A DNA stretch of 64,000 nucleotides, taken from assembly GCA_010909165.1 (NCBI GenBank), contig MU008165.1:186001-250000 (forward strand), given 5' to 3'. Of this stretch, positions 23,455 through 34,185 are shown piece by piece. The first letter of the stretch is position 1. Each line of letters starts with the position of its first letter. Source of the stretch: Anthoceros angustus (lineage: Eukaryota > Streptophyta > Anthocerotopsida > Anthocerotales > Anthocerotaceae). The translations under genes and the position numbers were made by a program. The notes beneath the pieces are model-generated. The model made no database searches and was not told where the DNA came from. It saw only the letters and a list, made by a program, of their open reading frames with translations.

Positions 23455-23702
23455 TCTTTTGTACAACCTACTCACATATATAGAGAAGAGAATTAAACCG
23501 CTTTGTACGACCTACTCACATATATAGAGAAGAGAATGAAACATAAAAGATTTAAAAAATTTGTTCGCCGTGACTCACATATTTAGAGAAGAGAATTAAA
23601 CATTCACCATATTCCAAGGACAATTGTCCTGCTTTTCTCCTACGGTCAAGATTACAAATTCTTTTGTACTACTTACTCACATATAGAGAAGAGAATTAAA
23701 CA
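23455..23702. repeat. AT-rich tandem repeat, four copies of CTCACATATATAGAGAAGAG
   Basis: Four imperfect units share TACTCACATATATAGAGAAG plus AGAATTAAAC, at about 23469, 23513, 23572 and 23670, with spacing of about 45-100 bp. They are interleaved with CATTCACCATATTCC-type spacers, itself repeated near 23602 and 23700. No coding content is evident. Confidence 0.75.
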
Positions 23703-24212
23703 TTTATCGTATTCCGAGAAAATTTATCCTCCATCTTTGGTTTGACCATAAACCCATAAACCAACCCACATGGGTTTAACCACAAACCCAAAAACTAAAC
23801 ATATATATATACATGGGCCAAGTTGAAAATATATTATGATTTCAATGATTTTGTTTTTGCGCAAATTGATTTTGATCTTCCCAACTGGGTGGATGGGCAG
23901 CTCGTTTGCTTGAATATGCAGATGGGTCATGGTACCGCGTTTTGGAGGTGAGCTTACAGAAGTCTGTGTTCTGAAAGCGCACTCGTCACACATTTGGATC
24001 ATTCGTCTCCAACCCTCTTGTACTTTGCATGACTACTTCATGTACGAGGATGAATGTCACTGATGGGACTACAAGATCTTCTATCGAGCACGAAGGGACC
24101 TCTATTGACCACGAAGCAGCTGGGTTTTTTTTCATTTATTTCATAGAAGTTACGCTGTAACAATAATATATAGAAAGGGAGCAGATGAGAAAAGGACCGT
24201 CAATATGATGTT

Positions 24213-24385
24213 ACTAGTCCACTACTACTAGTTCTTTCTTCTGCTAGGGCTCGCCGTACCTCCACATCAAGCTTCAGCAATTGAGAAGGACGAGTAGTAG
24301 CAAGTGTAGCAGGAAAGTGCTACTCTTGCGATTCCTTTTTCTCCTTGATTGGCAAAGGAATCACCAATGGCCTTGCATATGGCAA
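24213..24385. repeat. Dispersed repeat, copy C (partial)
   Basis: Third copy of the P450-flanking repeat. It includes the upstream ACTAGTCCACTA...CGTACCTCCACA block shared with copy A, then AAGCTTCAGCAATTGAG and GTGCTACTCTTGCGATTCCT. It stops after TTGCATATGGCAAGG, where cysteinyl-tRNA synthetase-like sequence begins. Confidence 0.75.
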
Positions 24386-24394
24386 GGCTTTGCA

Positions 24395-25005
24395 TTTTTC
24401 TTTTGGAACTCGTTGGGAGTTCAAAGATAACCAATTGGGCACTTTTGTGTACAGGCCAACAAAAATGAAGAGTCCTCTTGGGCATCACGTAGGAGTGAAG
24501 GACGACCAGGATGACATATTGAATGCTCAAGAATGGTTGGTGATGTCATTGGGCATAGAGTTGACATTCATTCGGATGGGCTGTATGTTCTTTCCCAAAC
24601 CTTCTTTCTGTGGCTGATAATGTAAATCCACAAGATACTAGAAACCTCACTTTAGTATGAAGATTGTCTCACTTGTATTACATGTCCTTCGATTCTAGAG
24701 GTGTGACATACTCTTTGTGATTGTAGAGATTTGCAGTTCCCTCATCACCCCAATGAAACTGTGCAGGCAGAGGCCCACTATGGCTGCAACGAAGTAAGTC
24801 ACCAAGAACTTTAGCTACATGGATAAATTATGGCTTGGTACTAGAAGGGTGCAAGATTTTGTTGATCAAGTTTGTGGAATATGTCATGTGTGGTGTATGT
24901 GCTTTCATTTGCAGAGGGTGAAGTACTTCCTTTATTCAGGCCATTTTTCCATTGATGGGCTCAAGATGTCAAAGTCTCTCAAGAACTTTATCACCATAAA
25001 GAGGT
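24395..25005 (+). pseudogene. Cysteinyl-tRNA synthetase gene fragment
   Basis: Broken piece of a CysRS gene, which charges tRNA-Cys. The order and spacing of family motifs are kept. GRPG is followed by TGA where the family has Trp, then HIECSRM and VGDVIGHRVDIHSDG. A short intron follows, then DLQFPHHPNETVQAEAHYGCNE ending at a perfect GTAAGT donor. After a second intron comes [28 protein letters not shown], which contains the ATP-binding KMSKS loop. The nucleotide-binding HIGH region upstream and the anticodon-binding half downstream are missing, and the upstream part also shifts frame. Retained introns mean it was copied from genomic DNA, not from processed mRNA. It abuts repeat copy C. Confidence 0.85.
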
Positions 25006-25544
25006 CTTTTGCTCAGGCACTGCTATGTATATTTTTCTTTGTTTTAACTTTTCCTGGTCCGATTCGTGTACGCTTTTCTTGTGCACTGGCTCAACCTCAG
25101 CCACGAAGGATGAATGATGTGCTGGAATTCAGAAAATGAAGCTATATGCGTCTAGAATGTGCTTCTTCAATCCCTTCTTCACAAGAAGAAGAATAAATTT
25201 ATTTAAGTCCACTAAGGACGGATTTCCGTCATGGGACTTGGTACTTAACAACTTGTACCATGATGTGCCTAAGCTACTTGCACCAAGGGTATCCACTCCC
25301 TTTACGCACCCCATCTAAGTACCGATCTAAGCGCAGGATGCTTAATAGCTAAGTTCCTATAAATGTGTGTCCATTTGGCCTAAGCCATTTGGACACACAT
25401 TCCTAGCAAGCCTAATAAGTTTCTTAGCATCCAAGCTTACTAATTGTGCCCCTGCTGATAGCTTCTTTGCTACATTGTTACTTTCAGTCTGTTCTCTCCA
25501 CTTTTGTGGCTTCACAGGTTGGTATTATATATAGGCCTTGAAGA

Positions 25545-25625
25545 AGAGAACAATGGAAAGACTTTATATAAGAAAAGAGATGGAAAAACCCATCTACCCC
25601 ACAAGGAAAAGGGGAACAACCAACC
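25545..25625 (-). mobile_element. Short tail fragment of the non-LTR element family
   Basis: The sequence AAGACTTTATATAAGAAAAG then AGATGGAAAAACCCATCTAC resembles the conserved segment found at about 42868, 44486 and 52350. At 52350 it lies at the low-coordinate end of a minus-strand retrotransposon fragment. Only the tail is present here. Confidence 0.55.
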
Positions 25626-25886
25626 AAGGGTGAAGAAGTACACTCCAAGGTAACTAAGCTTTCTGTTCATAATGCAATCATGGGATAAGGTGTGTTAGCG
25701 AGACAAGCTTCCAACAGAATATAAAATCTATTGAAGCTATTGACTTGGCCTTGACCTCATTTTTGCACTTCCGAGCAGCCTATGAATTCCAAAGACGCTG
25801 CATTGGATGAAGCCAAGGTACCGAATCTGGCGGCATGGTGACATCGAGCTGGACGAGTACAAGAGGGCCCTGACAGAGTCGTGAAT

Positions 25887-28328
25887 ATGGCGCTGCCGTT
25901 GCAGCCAGGGCCGCGGGCTGGGCTGCCCGACTCGGGCAACCGAGCGATGAAGCAGCACAGGTCACTGCAAGCTGGTGGGTTGCAGCCGAGCAGGCCAGGG
26001 CCGCTTTCCCACGGAGCCTGGGACTCTCAGGCACGCCCTTCCGCAGTCCGGGCGGGGAAGGGGAGTCCAGGCCACCCTGATTTCAGGTACAAGACTTCCA
26101 GGGACGAGCTGCGGCCGAGGGGCGCGGGCAAGCCCTTGTGGGTGCATTCCCAGCTGGCTGCAAGGGGGGCCGGGGTGGAGGGCTTCGGTTCGGGGAGTGG
26201 GGTTTTGGTGGAAAGATTGAGCAGGCGGCCTGAGGAAGGAGAGCTGGTTGATGCTGTTGGGGAGCTGGACCGACTTGTGAAGCAGGGTTGTGTGATAAGC
26301 GAGTCTCTGTTGTACCGGGTGCTGAAGAGGTGCGTGGCAGAGAAGTCTTTCGTGCTTGGCAGGCGTGTGCATGACCTTTCTTTGAGATGTGGGTACGAGG
26401 GGAACGCGTTCTTGGCTAACCATATTATAGGTATGTATGCCGCTCATGGAAAACTGGAAGAAGCGAAGCGTGTGTTTGCCACCGTCGCTGTGCCCAATGT
26501 CTACATGTGGTCTTCCATTATTTTGGCGTATGCTCGACATGGGCTGCCGGCAGAGGCTATAGGGCTGTATCGTAGAATGCGGGAGTCGACTGTCCAGGCA
26601 GATGACCACATATTTGTGGCAGTTCTCAAGGCTTGTGCTGGTGCATCGGATCTGGCTGCAGGGAAGGAGGTTCATGGTGATGTTGTGGAGAGTGGGACTC
26701 GGGTAGGTGTATTTGTTGGCAACGCTCTGGTGGATATGTATGCCAAGTGCGGGAGCTTGGAAGATGCCTGCCGGCTGTTCGAAGGTATGACATCTAGAGA
26801 TGTGGTGACGTGGACTGCCTTGATCACAGGATATGCACAGCAGGGGATGTGGCAAGAAGCTCTTGATCTGTATGCACGTATGCAGGTGGATGGTATGACT
26901 CCTGGAAATCATTATACTTTTGCCTGTCTCCTCCGAGCTTGTGCTGGGGCTGGAGCACTGCACCAAGGCAAGCAGCTGCATGCACAGATTGAGCGAAGAG
27001 GACTGGAATCTGATCTTGTTGTTGGGAACTGCCTCGTGGACATGTATGCAAAATGTGGAAGTCTAGTGGATGCTCGTAGAGTTTTTGACAGATTGCCCGC
27101 AAGGGATGTGGTGACATGGACATCCATGGTGGCAGGGTACGCTCAGAATGGACTTGCGCAAGAAGCTCTTGATCTGTATACGAGTATGCAACAACAGGGT
27201 GTAACTCCTGCCAATCAGGTCACATTCGTGTGCCTCCTTCAGGCATGCGCTAGTGTAGGGGCCGTGCTTCAGGGTAAGCAGTTACATGTGCAGATAGAGG
27301 AAAAGGGACTAGGAGATGATTTGCTCGTCGGCAATGGCTTGGTTGACATGTATGTTAAATGTGGGAGGCTGGAGGATGCTCGCAGGGTTTTTGAGAGGCT
27401 TCCTACACGTGATGCAGTGACATGGAGTGCTCTGCTCAATGGCTATGCAGAACATGGTGATGCTCTGTCTGCAATGAAATGTTTTGAAGAGATGTGCGAG
27501 CAGGGTTTTGAGCCTACTGAGACGATTTTTATTTGTCTGCTTGTGGCATGCAGTCATGCAGGCCTGGTAAGCGAGGGCCAGGATTATTTTAGGATAATGG
27601 TGGAGGAGTATGGCATTGTGCCCACTGATTACCACTACAACTGCATGGTTGATCTTCTTGGGCGGTCAGGCTGTCTGGACGAGGCAGAGACCTTTCTGCA
27701 GACTAAGCCATTTGATGACCATTCTGTAGCGTGGAGATCATTGCTTAGTGCCTGCTATAGTCATGGTGATGCAGAGCGTGCCAGCCGATGTTTCCAGCAT
27801 CTTGTGGAACTGGAACCTGACAATGCAACAGCTTATGTCCTGATGGGCAACATATATGCAGATGCTGGTAGGTATGAGGATCTAGACCGCGTAGAGAACC
27901 TGAGAAAGGCTGCAGGTGCTTGGAAGAAGTCCGCAAGGGCATGCATCGAGGTGAAGAACAAGGTGCACCAATTTTGTGTGGGAGAGACGAGGTGCGATTT
28001 TCCGGCAATGCTTAGCAATCTTGATGTGAGCGCGATGGAGGAAGGAGGCTCTATGCCACAAACAGGTCTGTTGCTCAAGGCTGTCCCTGATCAGGAGAAG
28101 GAAGATGTCTTGTGCGGGCATGCGGAGATCCTGGCCTTGGCATATGGTCTCCTGAACACCCCAGATGGCACACCTTTGCTGATTACCAAAAATCTGCGCA
28201 TGTGCAATGACTGCCACAGTAGCTCCAAGACCTTGTCACGGCTTGAGAAGAGAGAGATCATTATCAGAGATGCCCACCAAGTACACCATTTCTCAGATGG
28301 GTCTTGTTCATGTCGAGATCATCATTGA
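25887..28328 (+). CDS. PLS-type PPR protein with DYW-like deaminase domain
   Basis: Organellar RNA-binding protein of the PLS subfamily, expected to direct C-to-U editing in plastids or mitochondria. It is a single exon of 813 residues. A Pro/Gly/Ser-rich N-terminus of about 110 residues is followed by tandem 31-36-residue PPR repeats with the usual blocks NALVDMYAKCGSLEDA and DVVTWTALITGYAQQG, up to about residue 590. E-type motifs follow (VAWRSLLSACYSHGD, NATAYVLMGNIYADAG). The C-terminal domain has the zinc and catalytic signature HAEILALAYGLL, with CNDCH about 30 residues later, then HHFSDGSCSCRD. The last three residues are Asp-His-His rather than Asp-Tyr-Trp. The ATG at 25887 was chosen because an in-frame stop lies just upstream and no earlier ATG exists. 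The catalytic His-x-Glu and Cys residues are present. Confidence 0.93.
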   Translation: MALPLQPGPRAGLPDSGNRAMKQHRSLQAGGLQPSRPGPLSHGAWDSQARPSAVRAGKGSPGHPDFRYKTSRDELRPRGAGKPLWVHSQLAARGAGVEGFGSGSGVLVERLSRRPEEGELVDAVGELDRLVKQGCVISESLLYRVLKRCVAEKSFVLGRRVHDLSLRCGYEGNAFLANHIIGMYAAHGKLEEAKRVFATVAVPNVYMWSSIILAYARHGLPAEAIGLYRRMRESTVQADDHIFVAVLKACAGASDLAAGKEVHGDVVESGTRVGVFVGNALVDMYAKCGSLEDACRLFEGMTSRDVVTWTALITGYAQQGMWQEALDLYARMQVDGMTPGNHYTFACLLRACAGAGALHQGKQLHAQIERRGLESDLVVGNCLVDMYAKCGSLVDARRVFDRLPARDVVTWTSMVAGYAQNGLAQEALDLYTSMQQQGVTPANQVTFVCLLQACASVGAVLQGKQLHVQIEEKGLGDDLLVGNGLVDMYVKCGRLEDARRVFERLPTRDAVTWSALLNGYAEHGDALSAMKCFEEMCEQGFEPTETIFICLLVACSHAGLVSEGQDYFRIMVEEYGIVPTDYHYNCMVDLLGRSGCLDEAETFLQTKPFDDHSVAWRSLLSACYSHGDAERASRCFQHLVELEPDNATAYVLMGNIYADAGRYEDLDRVENLRKAAGAWKKSARACIEVKNKVHQFCVGETRCDFPAMLSNLDVSAMEEGGSMPQTGLLLKAVPDQEKEDVLCGHAEILALAYGLLNTPDGTPLLITKNLRMCNDCHSSSKTLSRLEKREIIIRDAHQVHHFSDGSCSCRDHH

Positions 28329-30561
28329 TGGATGTCTTGAAGATCAATTTTCTTAGTTCTTCTCTTGGCGGGTTTTATGGAGTATGTGGCCTGCCAGCTT
28401 GCCTCCTTTTTCTAGTGATAGTTGTGAGGGAGGTTTAACCTGCAGCTTGCTCAACATATACCATACATCCTTTCAGTGGTGCACTGTTGACGCAGTCTTT
28501 TCTTGTCATCTGTTCTTGCTGAGCAGTTCACTGCAGTGCGTGCTCCTCAGATCTCACATTTTGGCCAGGCATTTTAGCTGTCCTGCATGTCAAATGTGTT
28601 TGGAGATGAGAGACAAGTCCCTCAACCCTGTTAGTTTCTAATGTGATAGGATCTATCATAAGCCTGCAACCTTGAGGCTGAGCCACTCTGAAAAATATTG
28701 CAGGTAGACTATTCCACTGGTTTGTTGCTTCAGTAGCTGGTGATTGACGTATGAGAGGAGGTCAAATGAAGTCGGGTGAGGGGAGAAGGGGCAAGGAGTT
28801 TTGGAATGGCACTTCGATGGAAGTTTCTAGGCTGAACCTGGTAGCATGTGTCGAGCTGTGCAGAGGTCTGGGGCCCTTTAACTCCTGAATTCTGATGAAA
28901 AGATAATGGCATCCTATCTCATGCAGAACCTTGGTTCCAGAAGTTCAGTATGTCGGCATGGCCTTCTTCAAGTTTTTGCTTAAGACCATGAGCAGGAACA
29001 TGATCATCACGGTACCAGCAATGACTGACCACAGCTACTTGAATTTGCAACAGCAACAAACAGAAGCACTTGCTGTTGGTCTTGGCCAAAAATTTGAAGA
29101 AGAGTGCGAAGACAATCAGTCACATGATTTTTCCTGCAAGGTGGAAGGTTGTGTACAACTCTATTCCTGTGACTGCAGTTTTCTTGTCGCTAGGTGGGTG
29201 GGTGGATGGAATGAGACATCAGGCCTGTCGTGTCCACGTTATACTGATTTTGTGGTAAACGTTGACAGGAAGGACACGAAGCAGCGGAAGTTTCTCCAGA
29301 CTATGTACTTGGCTGCTACATTTAATATGTGTCGTATATGCTTCTGTGTGCTTTGATACAAAGTTCCATGGAGCCTTGTCTCTGATGTCTTATTTCTGGA
29401 CAGTTATGGACTTCCTGTCTCGGATGTGCTTATTTCGGGACAGTGATGGACTACCTGTCTCTGACTTCCTTATTTAGGAATAATGGTGGACCTACAGTGG
29501 GATTCCAGTTTTCGAGCACATGATGCCTCGTCATCAACTTGGAGCGGTTGGGCGACTTCTACCTTCCTCACACTCATCCCCGCCTTGATTCTTTTGCAGG
29601 GAGCAGGAAGTGGTATGCCGCTCGGCAACTCGCTGTTGCTGACAGCTGCAAGACTGTTGTTGTGTGTAATGCGGGTCCACATCTCATCCCATGCGTTTTT
29701 GCCGAAATGCATGAAAGTAAGTTCTGGACTGTTGGTTGCACCTCTGTCTATGCAGCCATGTTGATCTTTTTAAAACATTTTTACCTTCATGTTGCAGTTA
29801 CGAGAAATAGTTTTGCTGAAATGCATGAAAGTATGTCCTGGACTGTCGGTTGTACCTCTGTCTATGCAGCCGTTTTGATCTGTTCAAACTATTTTCATGT
29901 TCATGTTGCAGGTACGAGAAACGTTTCACGTCCGAGTGGAGCATCTGACAAAAACATGGCGCAACGATTCGATTCGACTTTGTAGTGTCTTGCCCTGCCC
30001 CTAGCAAACGGAGCGTCGAGGTCGTCCTGTTAACAAAACAAAAACCTAATTTAAATGGTGAACTTTGACCTATCTCGTCCGTGAGCATGGGAAAGAACAA
30101 ATGTTTGATAGGACTCCAGCACCCTTACAGTCTTAACCCTTTCTGATCGTAATATTATTGCCCGGGCCGCCGGCCAGTAATTTTTCAGTGATTTGTAAAT
30201 GCACGGTCGTTTCGAGTCGGCTCTGTCCATGTGTGGTTAACCAAGCCCCTTGACGAGTTACGGCGACGCAACACATGGAGCCTATGCCGTCGTCTCGCGT
30301 GGTTGCCTGTCTTCGGGCTAGGCCCTGCGTCTCCTTCGTCTCCCCACCAGGAAGCAGCTAGCTGTGGGAGTGTGTAAGATGCACGCCAGGCGCGGCATCT
30401 GCGATTTTGTGTTGCCCTCAGATCTGCGGGAAACGAAAGGAGGAGCGGCGGGAAGCAGGCAAGACAAAGAGACAGCAGTGGCAGCAGCAGTAGCAGCAGG
30501 AAGAGCAGTGCGGATCTGGATCCAGGCTGCCCGCTGCTAGGGTTGGCTGTGGCTGGGCCAG
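28329..30561. other. Region after the PPR gene, no confident gene
   Basis: This includes the PPR 3' flank, then sequence with good splice signals but no recognisable protein. One possible exon at about 29600-29715 (YAARQLAVADSCKTVVVCNA) ends at a GTAAGT donor. The following sequence is a doubled segment, listed separately. From 29990 to 30561 it becomes GC-rich and is probably the SEC22 promoter and leader. A real but unidentified plus-strand gene is possible. Confidence 0.35.
29697..29935 (+). repeat. Two-copy tandem duplication of an exon-intron boundary
   Basis: A unit of about 118 bp is present twice. Each copy has GCCGAAATGCATGAAAGTA or GCTGAAATGCATGAAAGTA, then GGTTG-ACCTCTGTCTATGCAG, and ends CATGTTGCAG followed by T/GTACGAGAAA. 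Copy 1 has a GTAAGT donor, which in copy 2 is changed to GTATGT. If this lies in a gene, the duplicated donor and acceptor could give alternative splicing. Confidence 0.7.
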
Positions 30562-31851
30562 ATGGTTAAGTTAACGATGATCGCTCGTGTAACGGACGGC
30601 CTCCCCTTGGCGGAGGGATTAGATGATGGCAGGACGGAGAGGGACTGGGATGTTTACAAGCAGCAGGCGAAATCCGTGTTTAAGAAGCTGTCGCAGGGCG
30701 CGCATGAGCCTTCCCGCATGTCTGTAGAGACGGGACCGTATTTCTTCCAGTATCCTCTTAGCCTAGGGTAGTAGAGCTGGTTTGGTTGTGTGTGCCAAGG
30801 ATTGAGGCATTGGTGTGGATTCTGGAAAATGCATGCTCGTGGTAGGGTTTGGTGGAGGATTCGTTGGCAGCTCCATGTGGTTCGGATAGGCGGTCGAACA
30901 TAAATTATATTCTGGAGAGTTTCCTGTTTGCCTTGACTGATATTTTCCAGCTACATCATCGAGGGTGGCGTTTGTTATCTTACATTATGTGAACGAGCTT
31001 ATCCTAAGAAGCTGGCTTTTCAGTACCTCGAGGACCTGCAGAAAGAGTTCGAGAAGGTGAACAGGTCGCAAATAGAGACAGTTGCTAGGCCGTATGCGTT
31101 TGTGAAGTTTGGTGAGTATCTTGTCACTTGCACTCAGAGTTCGTGCCATTTCTCTAAAGTTGATACGGCACTGACTGCTGGCTATGCCGTTGACAGTAAA
31201 GTTGCATGCGGTGTTGTGTCTTGCTTCCCTTCTATGGATTGTCGAGCACGGCTAGTTCTGTGTGTTACATCATGACTGTTCAGGACAATGTTGTGGAAGT
31301 TCTCAGGTTTTGTTTGTGGCTGCAGACACCTTCATTCAAAAAACACGGAAGCTGTATCAGGATACTCGAACACAAAGGAACCTTTCTAAGCTAAACGATG
31401 ATCTGTTCGAGGTTCAGCAGATTATGACACGAAACATCCAAGAAGTGCTCGGTATTGGGGACAGGCTTGACCGTAAGTATCAGCGAACAGCAATGACTCC
31501 CCTTATACTTTTAGCCAAGACTTGTTGCTGCATTGGATTTCACATGCCCGGAGAAGGTTGTCCTTCACCAACAACCACAGCGACTTACAGTTTATGAGGC
31601 TCTTTGCAGAGGCGACTCAGAAGTCAAACAGATTAACGAGCGAGTCTCGCCTGTATGTCACCAAGGCGAAGGACCTGAATAGACAGGTAACTGCTACTGC
31701 TGCACCTCGGCATTTCCAACAATCTTTGCGGACCTTTGGTCTCACCGTTTTCATGTGTATGCAGGCATTGATCAAGAAGTGGGCACCAGTGGCCATTGTT
31801 GTCGGCATCGTTCTCCTCATGCTTTTTGCGAGGAGATACTTGTGGGGTTAG
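30562..31851 (+). CDS. SEC22: SEC22-type R-SNARE
   Basis: Tail-anchored longin-type R-SNARE for vesicle fusion between ER and Golgi. Five exons join in frame: 30562-30749, 30951-31111, 31326-31472, 31610-31686 and 31765-31851, giving 219 residues, near the usual 214. The N-terminus ([20 protein letters not shown]) and [15 protein letters not shown] form the longin domain. The SNARE motif [20 protein letters not shown] carries the zero-layer Arg in TRNIQ, followed by IGDRLD. The C-terminal anchor is [17 protein letters not shown], ending RRYLWG. All parts of a working SNARE are present. Exon 1 uses a GTATCC donor, which is weaker than the others. Confidence 0.94.
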
Positions 31852-32091
31852 CCCGAATAAACGGCAGTTATCGTTAGACAGTGAGCTTGTTCAGTCGTCG
31901 TGTACTAGACCCCGTTGTCGCACTTACCCTGAATTAACTTCGTCCAAACTGGATTCCCAATTACTCTATTAGGTATATGGTTAGGATTCACCTAAACAAT
32001 TTTCTGTTGAAGGTGGCGGTAACGGCCTGGAGGTCGGCTGAACCCAAACTGGAAGGTGAGAGCGCCTTCACATCTCCTTCCTTCGATCGTC

Positions 32092-33813
32092 ATGGGCCCT
32101 CCTTTGCTGCAGTACCATCCGCCCAAGGACCCGACACTTGTGAAGGGCAATCCGAGATTCATCACCCTCTATTCCACGACGGTATCGCGTCCCTTCCCTT
32201 CACATTCTGCGTCCAATATGGGAAGATGTTGCTCACAAAAATTGCATCCTCTTCCAGTTTCTGTCCCCCGAGAGGGAAGATTATCCAGGGCCGAAGCCAG
32301 GGTTGGGCTACTACAGGGCCCGATGGCACCGAAAGCCATTTGATTTCCCCTTCGGAACCACGCTGTACAGGTTAGATAATTCCTCGTCTCACATTGTGAA
32401 GAAGCTTCCTTCTGCCTGCCACAGCCCACAAAGAATGCAAATTACGCGATGTCTCATCTCCTTCAGCTTGCCCTTCCTGCAGCGAGACCTTCTCCAAGCC
32501 TGCAGCAGAGAGATCAGGCATCTCACCTCATAAATGGAGGTGCCCAAAGGTGAGGGAGGCCAAGCCTGGAGTCACACAGGTGGCCCAGTACATGTCCACA
32601 TACGGCGATATGAATCTGCTGAGATCCAAGGTGGGTGAGGTTGTGAGGCAAGAAATCTAATGAAGAATCTGAGAGGAAAGGACCTAGTGGTTTGATGGAG
32701 GTGACCCTGTGCCTGTGATGGAAGTAGATGCCGATGGTGGATAGTGGCCATGGAGGATTCGGCTCCGGTTTCAAGTTTCCGCCTGATCAGAAGATTGATG
32801 ATTTTGGGGTTCCTATCCCAAGGGTGAGACCCAAGGACCCTGTGATTCCCAAGCCTGTCACTGGACATTATGAGGAGGTTGTCAGACAGGCTCCTGAACG
32901 TTCCTGGTAATTCTCATTTCATCACACCTGCGGTATGCAATGTTGTTCCAGAGAAGCAGTGAACTGCAAGTGCTGATTCGTGATGTCACTTTTCCTGGCA
33001 GGTTGGATAACACGCAACGGTGTATGCCCTCTATGTTGGATGTAAGCCTTGACCTGTGTTCTAGCCCCGTTTGATTATCTTTTCACACATTGCACCTTGA
33101 GAGTGTGTTGCCCTCTGTCCATGCAGCCGAAGTCGATGAGATACCACATGCCAGGCCACCCTCTTTTCATGCCAGGCAGAGAACCGGCTCCCAAGAAGAA
33201 TCTGGAATATCTCAAGCGTGACCTGTACACAGGCCGCCATTGCTTCTCCGACTATGCAGGCATCAAGAAGAGGGTACACTTTTGCGCCGGAGCCTGTGAA
33301 AGTTGTGCAGGGAACACAAGACATTGGTCTACTCACCGTGTGGTGCCTGTGCCCTAGGTGGAGGACGAAGCAAAGCAGGGATTGTGGCCAAAGAAAGAGC
33401 AGCCCAAGGTGTACGTGCGTGGGAAAGAAAACTATAGGGGCAAGTCATGCCCGATTAAGACTGCAGATGACTGTGTGGTAAGTGGAATTGTGAATCACAA
33501 AGCGCAGTTGTGCAAGGATGCTCGGTTGCCCATCTGCAAACTGCTGTTGTTCACACAGGTATTGCGGGGAGTCAAGGGATTCTTCAGTGCAGGGACAAAC
33601 GACACCATTTCGGAGAATGGATTAGTAAGTTACAACTGACCGTAAGAGACATCCGACAATGTGCAGTGGTCAATGCAAAGAGTTCGCAGTACTGACCCAG
33701 TTTGCATCCAGAACAACGCCGAGAGATACTTCGCTGAAGTACGGCCGCTGGAGGGAACTCTGCTCAGTATGAAGGGCTCCAGAGGAATCAAATCCAACTG
33801 GATTCCTCACTGA
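32092..33813 (+). CDS. Unidentified nine-exon Pro/Tyr/Gly-rich protein
   Basis: I do not recognise the family. Nine exons with GT-AG introns keep one frame: 32092-32181, 32258-32370, 32483-32630, 32728-32906, 33002-33041, 33127-33273, 33358-33477, 33559-33624 and 33712-33813, giving 334 residues. The protein is basic, without membrane spans or signal peptide. It is rich in short motifs with Pro, Gly, Tyr and Trp (YPGPKPGLGYY, HRKPFDFPFGTTLY, FKFPPDQKIDDFGVP, YHMPGHPLFMPGREP). Irregular, extended proteins of this composition are common among microtubule-associated and axonemal proteins, so a role in the sperm flagellum is a guess. The many intact splice junctions argue strongly that the gene is real. 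The start is the first ATG, with no alternative in the exon. Confidence 0.72.
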
Positions 33814-34185
33814 GGGACCTATTTCAACATTTACTCGCCGTGTTCCATCTTCGAATGCAAGCAGCGGAGCTGCAAGCAAGTATGCACAGCCTTCACTGTT
33901 TGGGAAGACCCATTGTAAGGATACCCTGTTGCTAGAAACCTACAATGGGCCACTTTTGTTTGTGAGGCAGCTACTTCCTCAGAAGGCAACTTACTCAGAA
34001 GGAAATACTCCTGCCTGCTGTCCTACGCACGAGCAGCAGGCAACCACGGATGTAACACTAGAATTTCTTGGACGGGATGCAGAGTATTGGGGACATCCGG
34101 CGAAGCGGGCGTAAGCCCCAAAGTCCGAAGGCACTTGTAATAATCTACAGTGGCTGCTGCAGTGAGAGAAGGCAGCACAAATTCC
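33814..34185. other. Short convergent intergenic region
   Basis: The 3' flanks of the nine-exon gene (plus) and the NTF2-like gene (minus) meet here. No additional gene is visible. Confidence 0.4.

Larger units (their letters stand above)
22269..24212. other. AT-rich intergenic repeat zone
   Basis: No gene could be supported. The minus strand of 23042-23242 and the plus strand of 22572-22805 contain short open frames that look like transposon debris, but no domain was recognised. Two short-repeat clusters are listed separately. The base composition is much richer in AT than the flanking genes. Confidence 0.4.

Noticed and set aside
25962-26981. 339-residue minus-strand ORF
   Set aside because: It is the shadow of the PPR-DYW gene on the plus strand, whose repeats and deaminase motifs are unambiguous.
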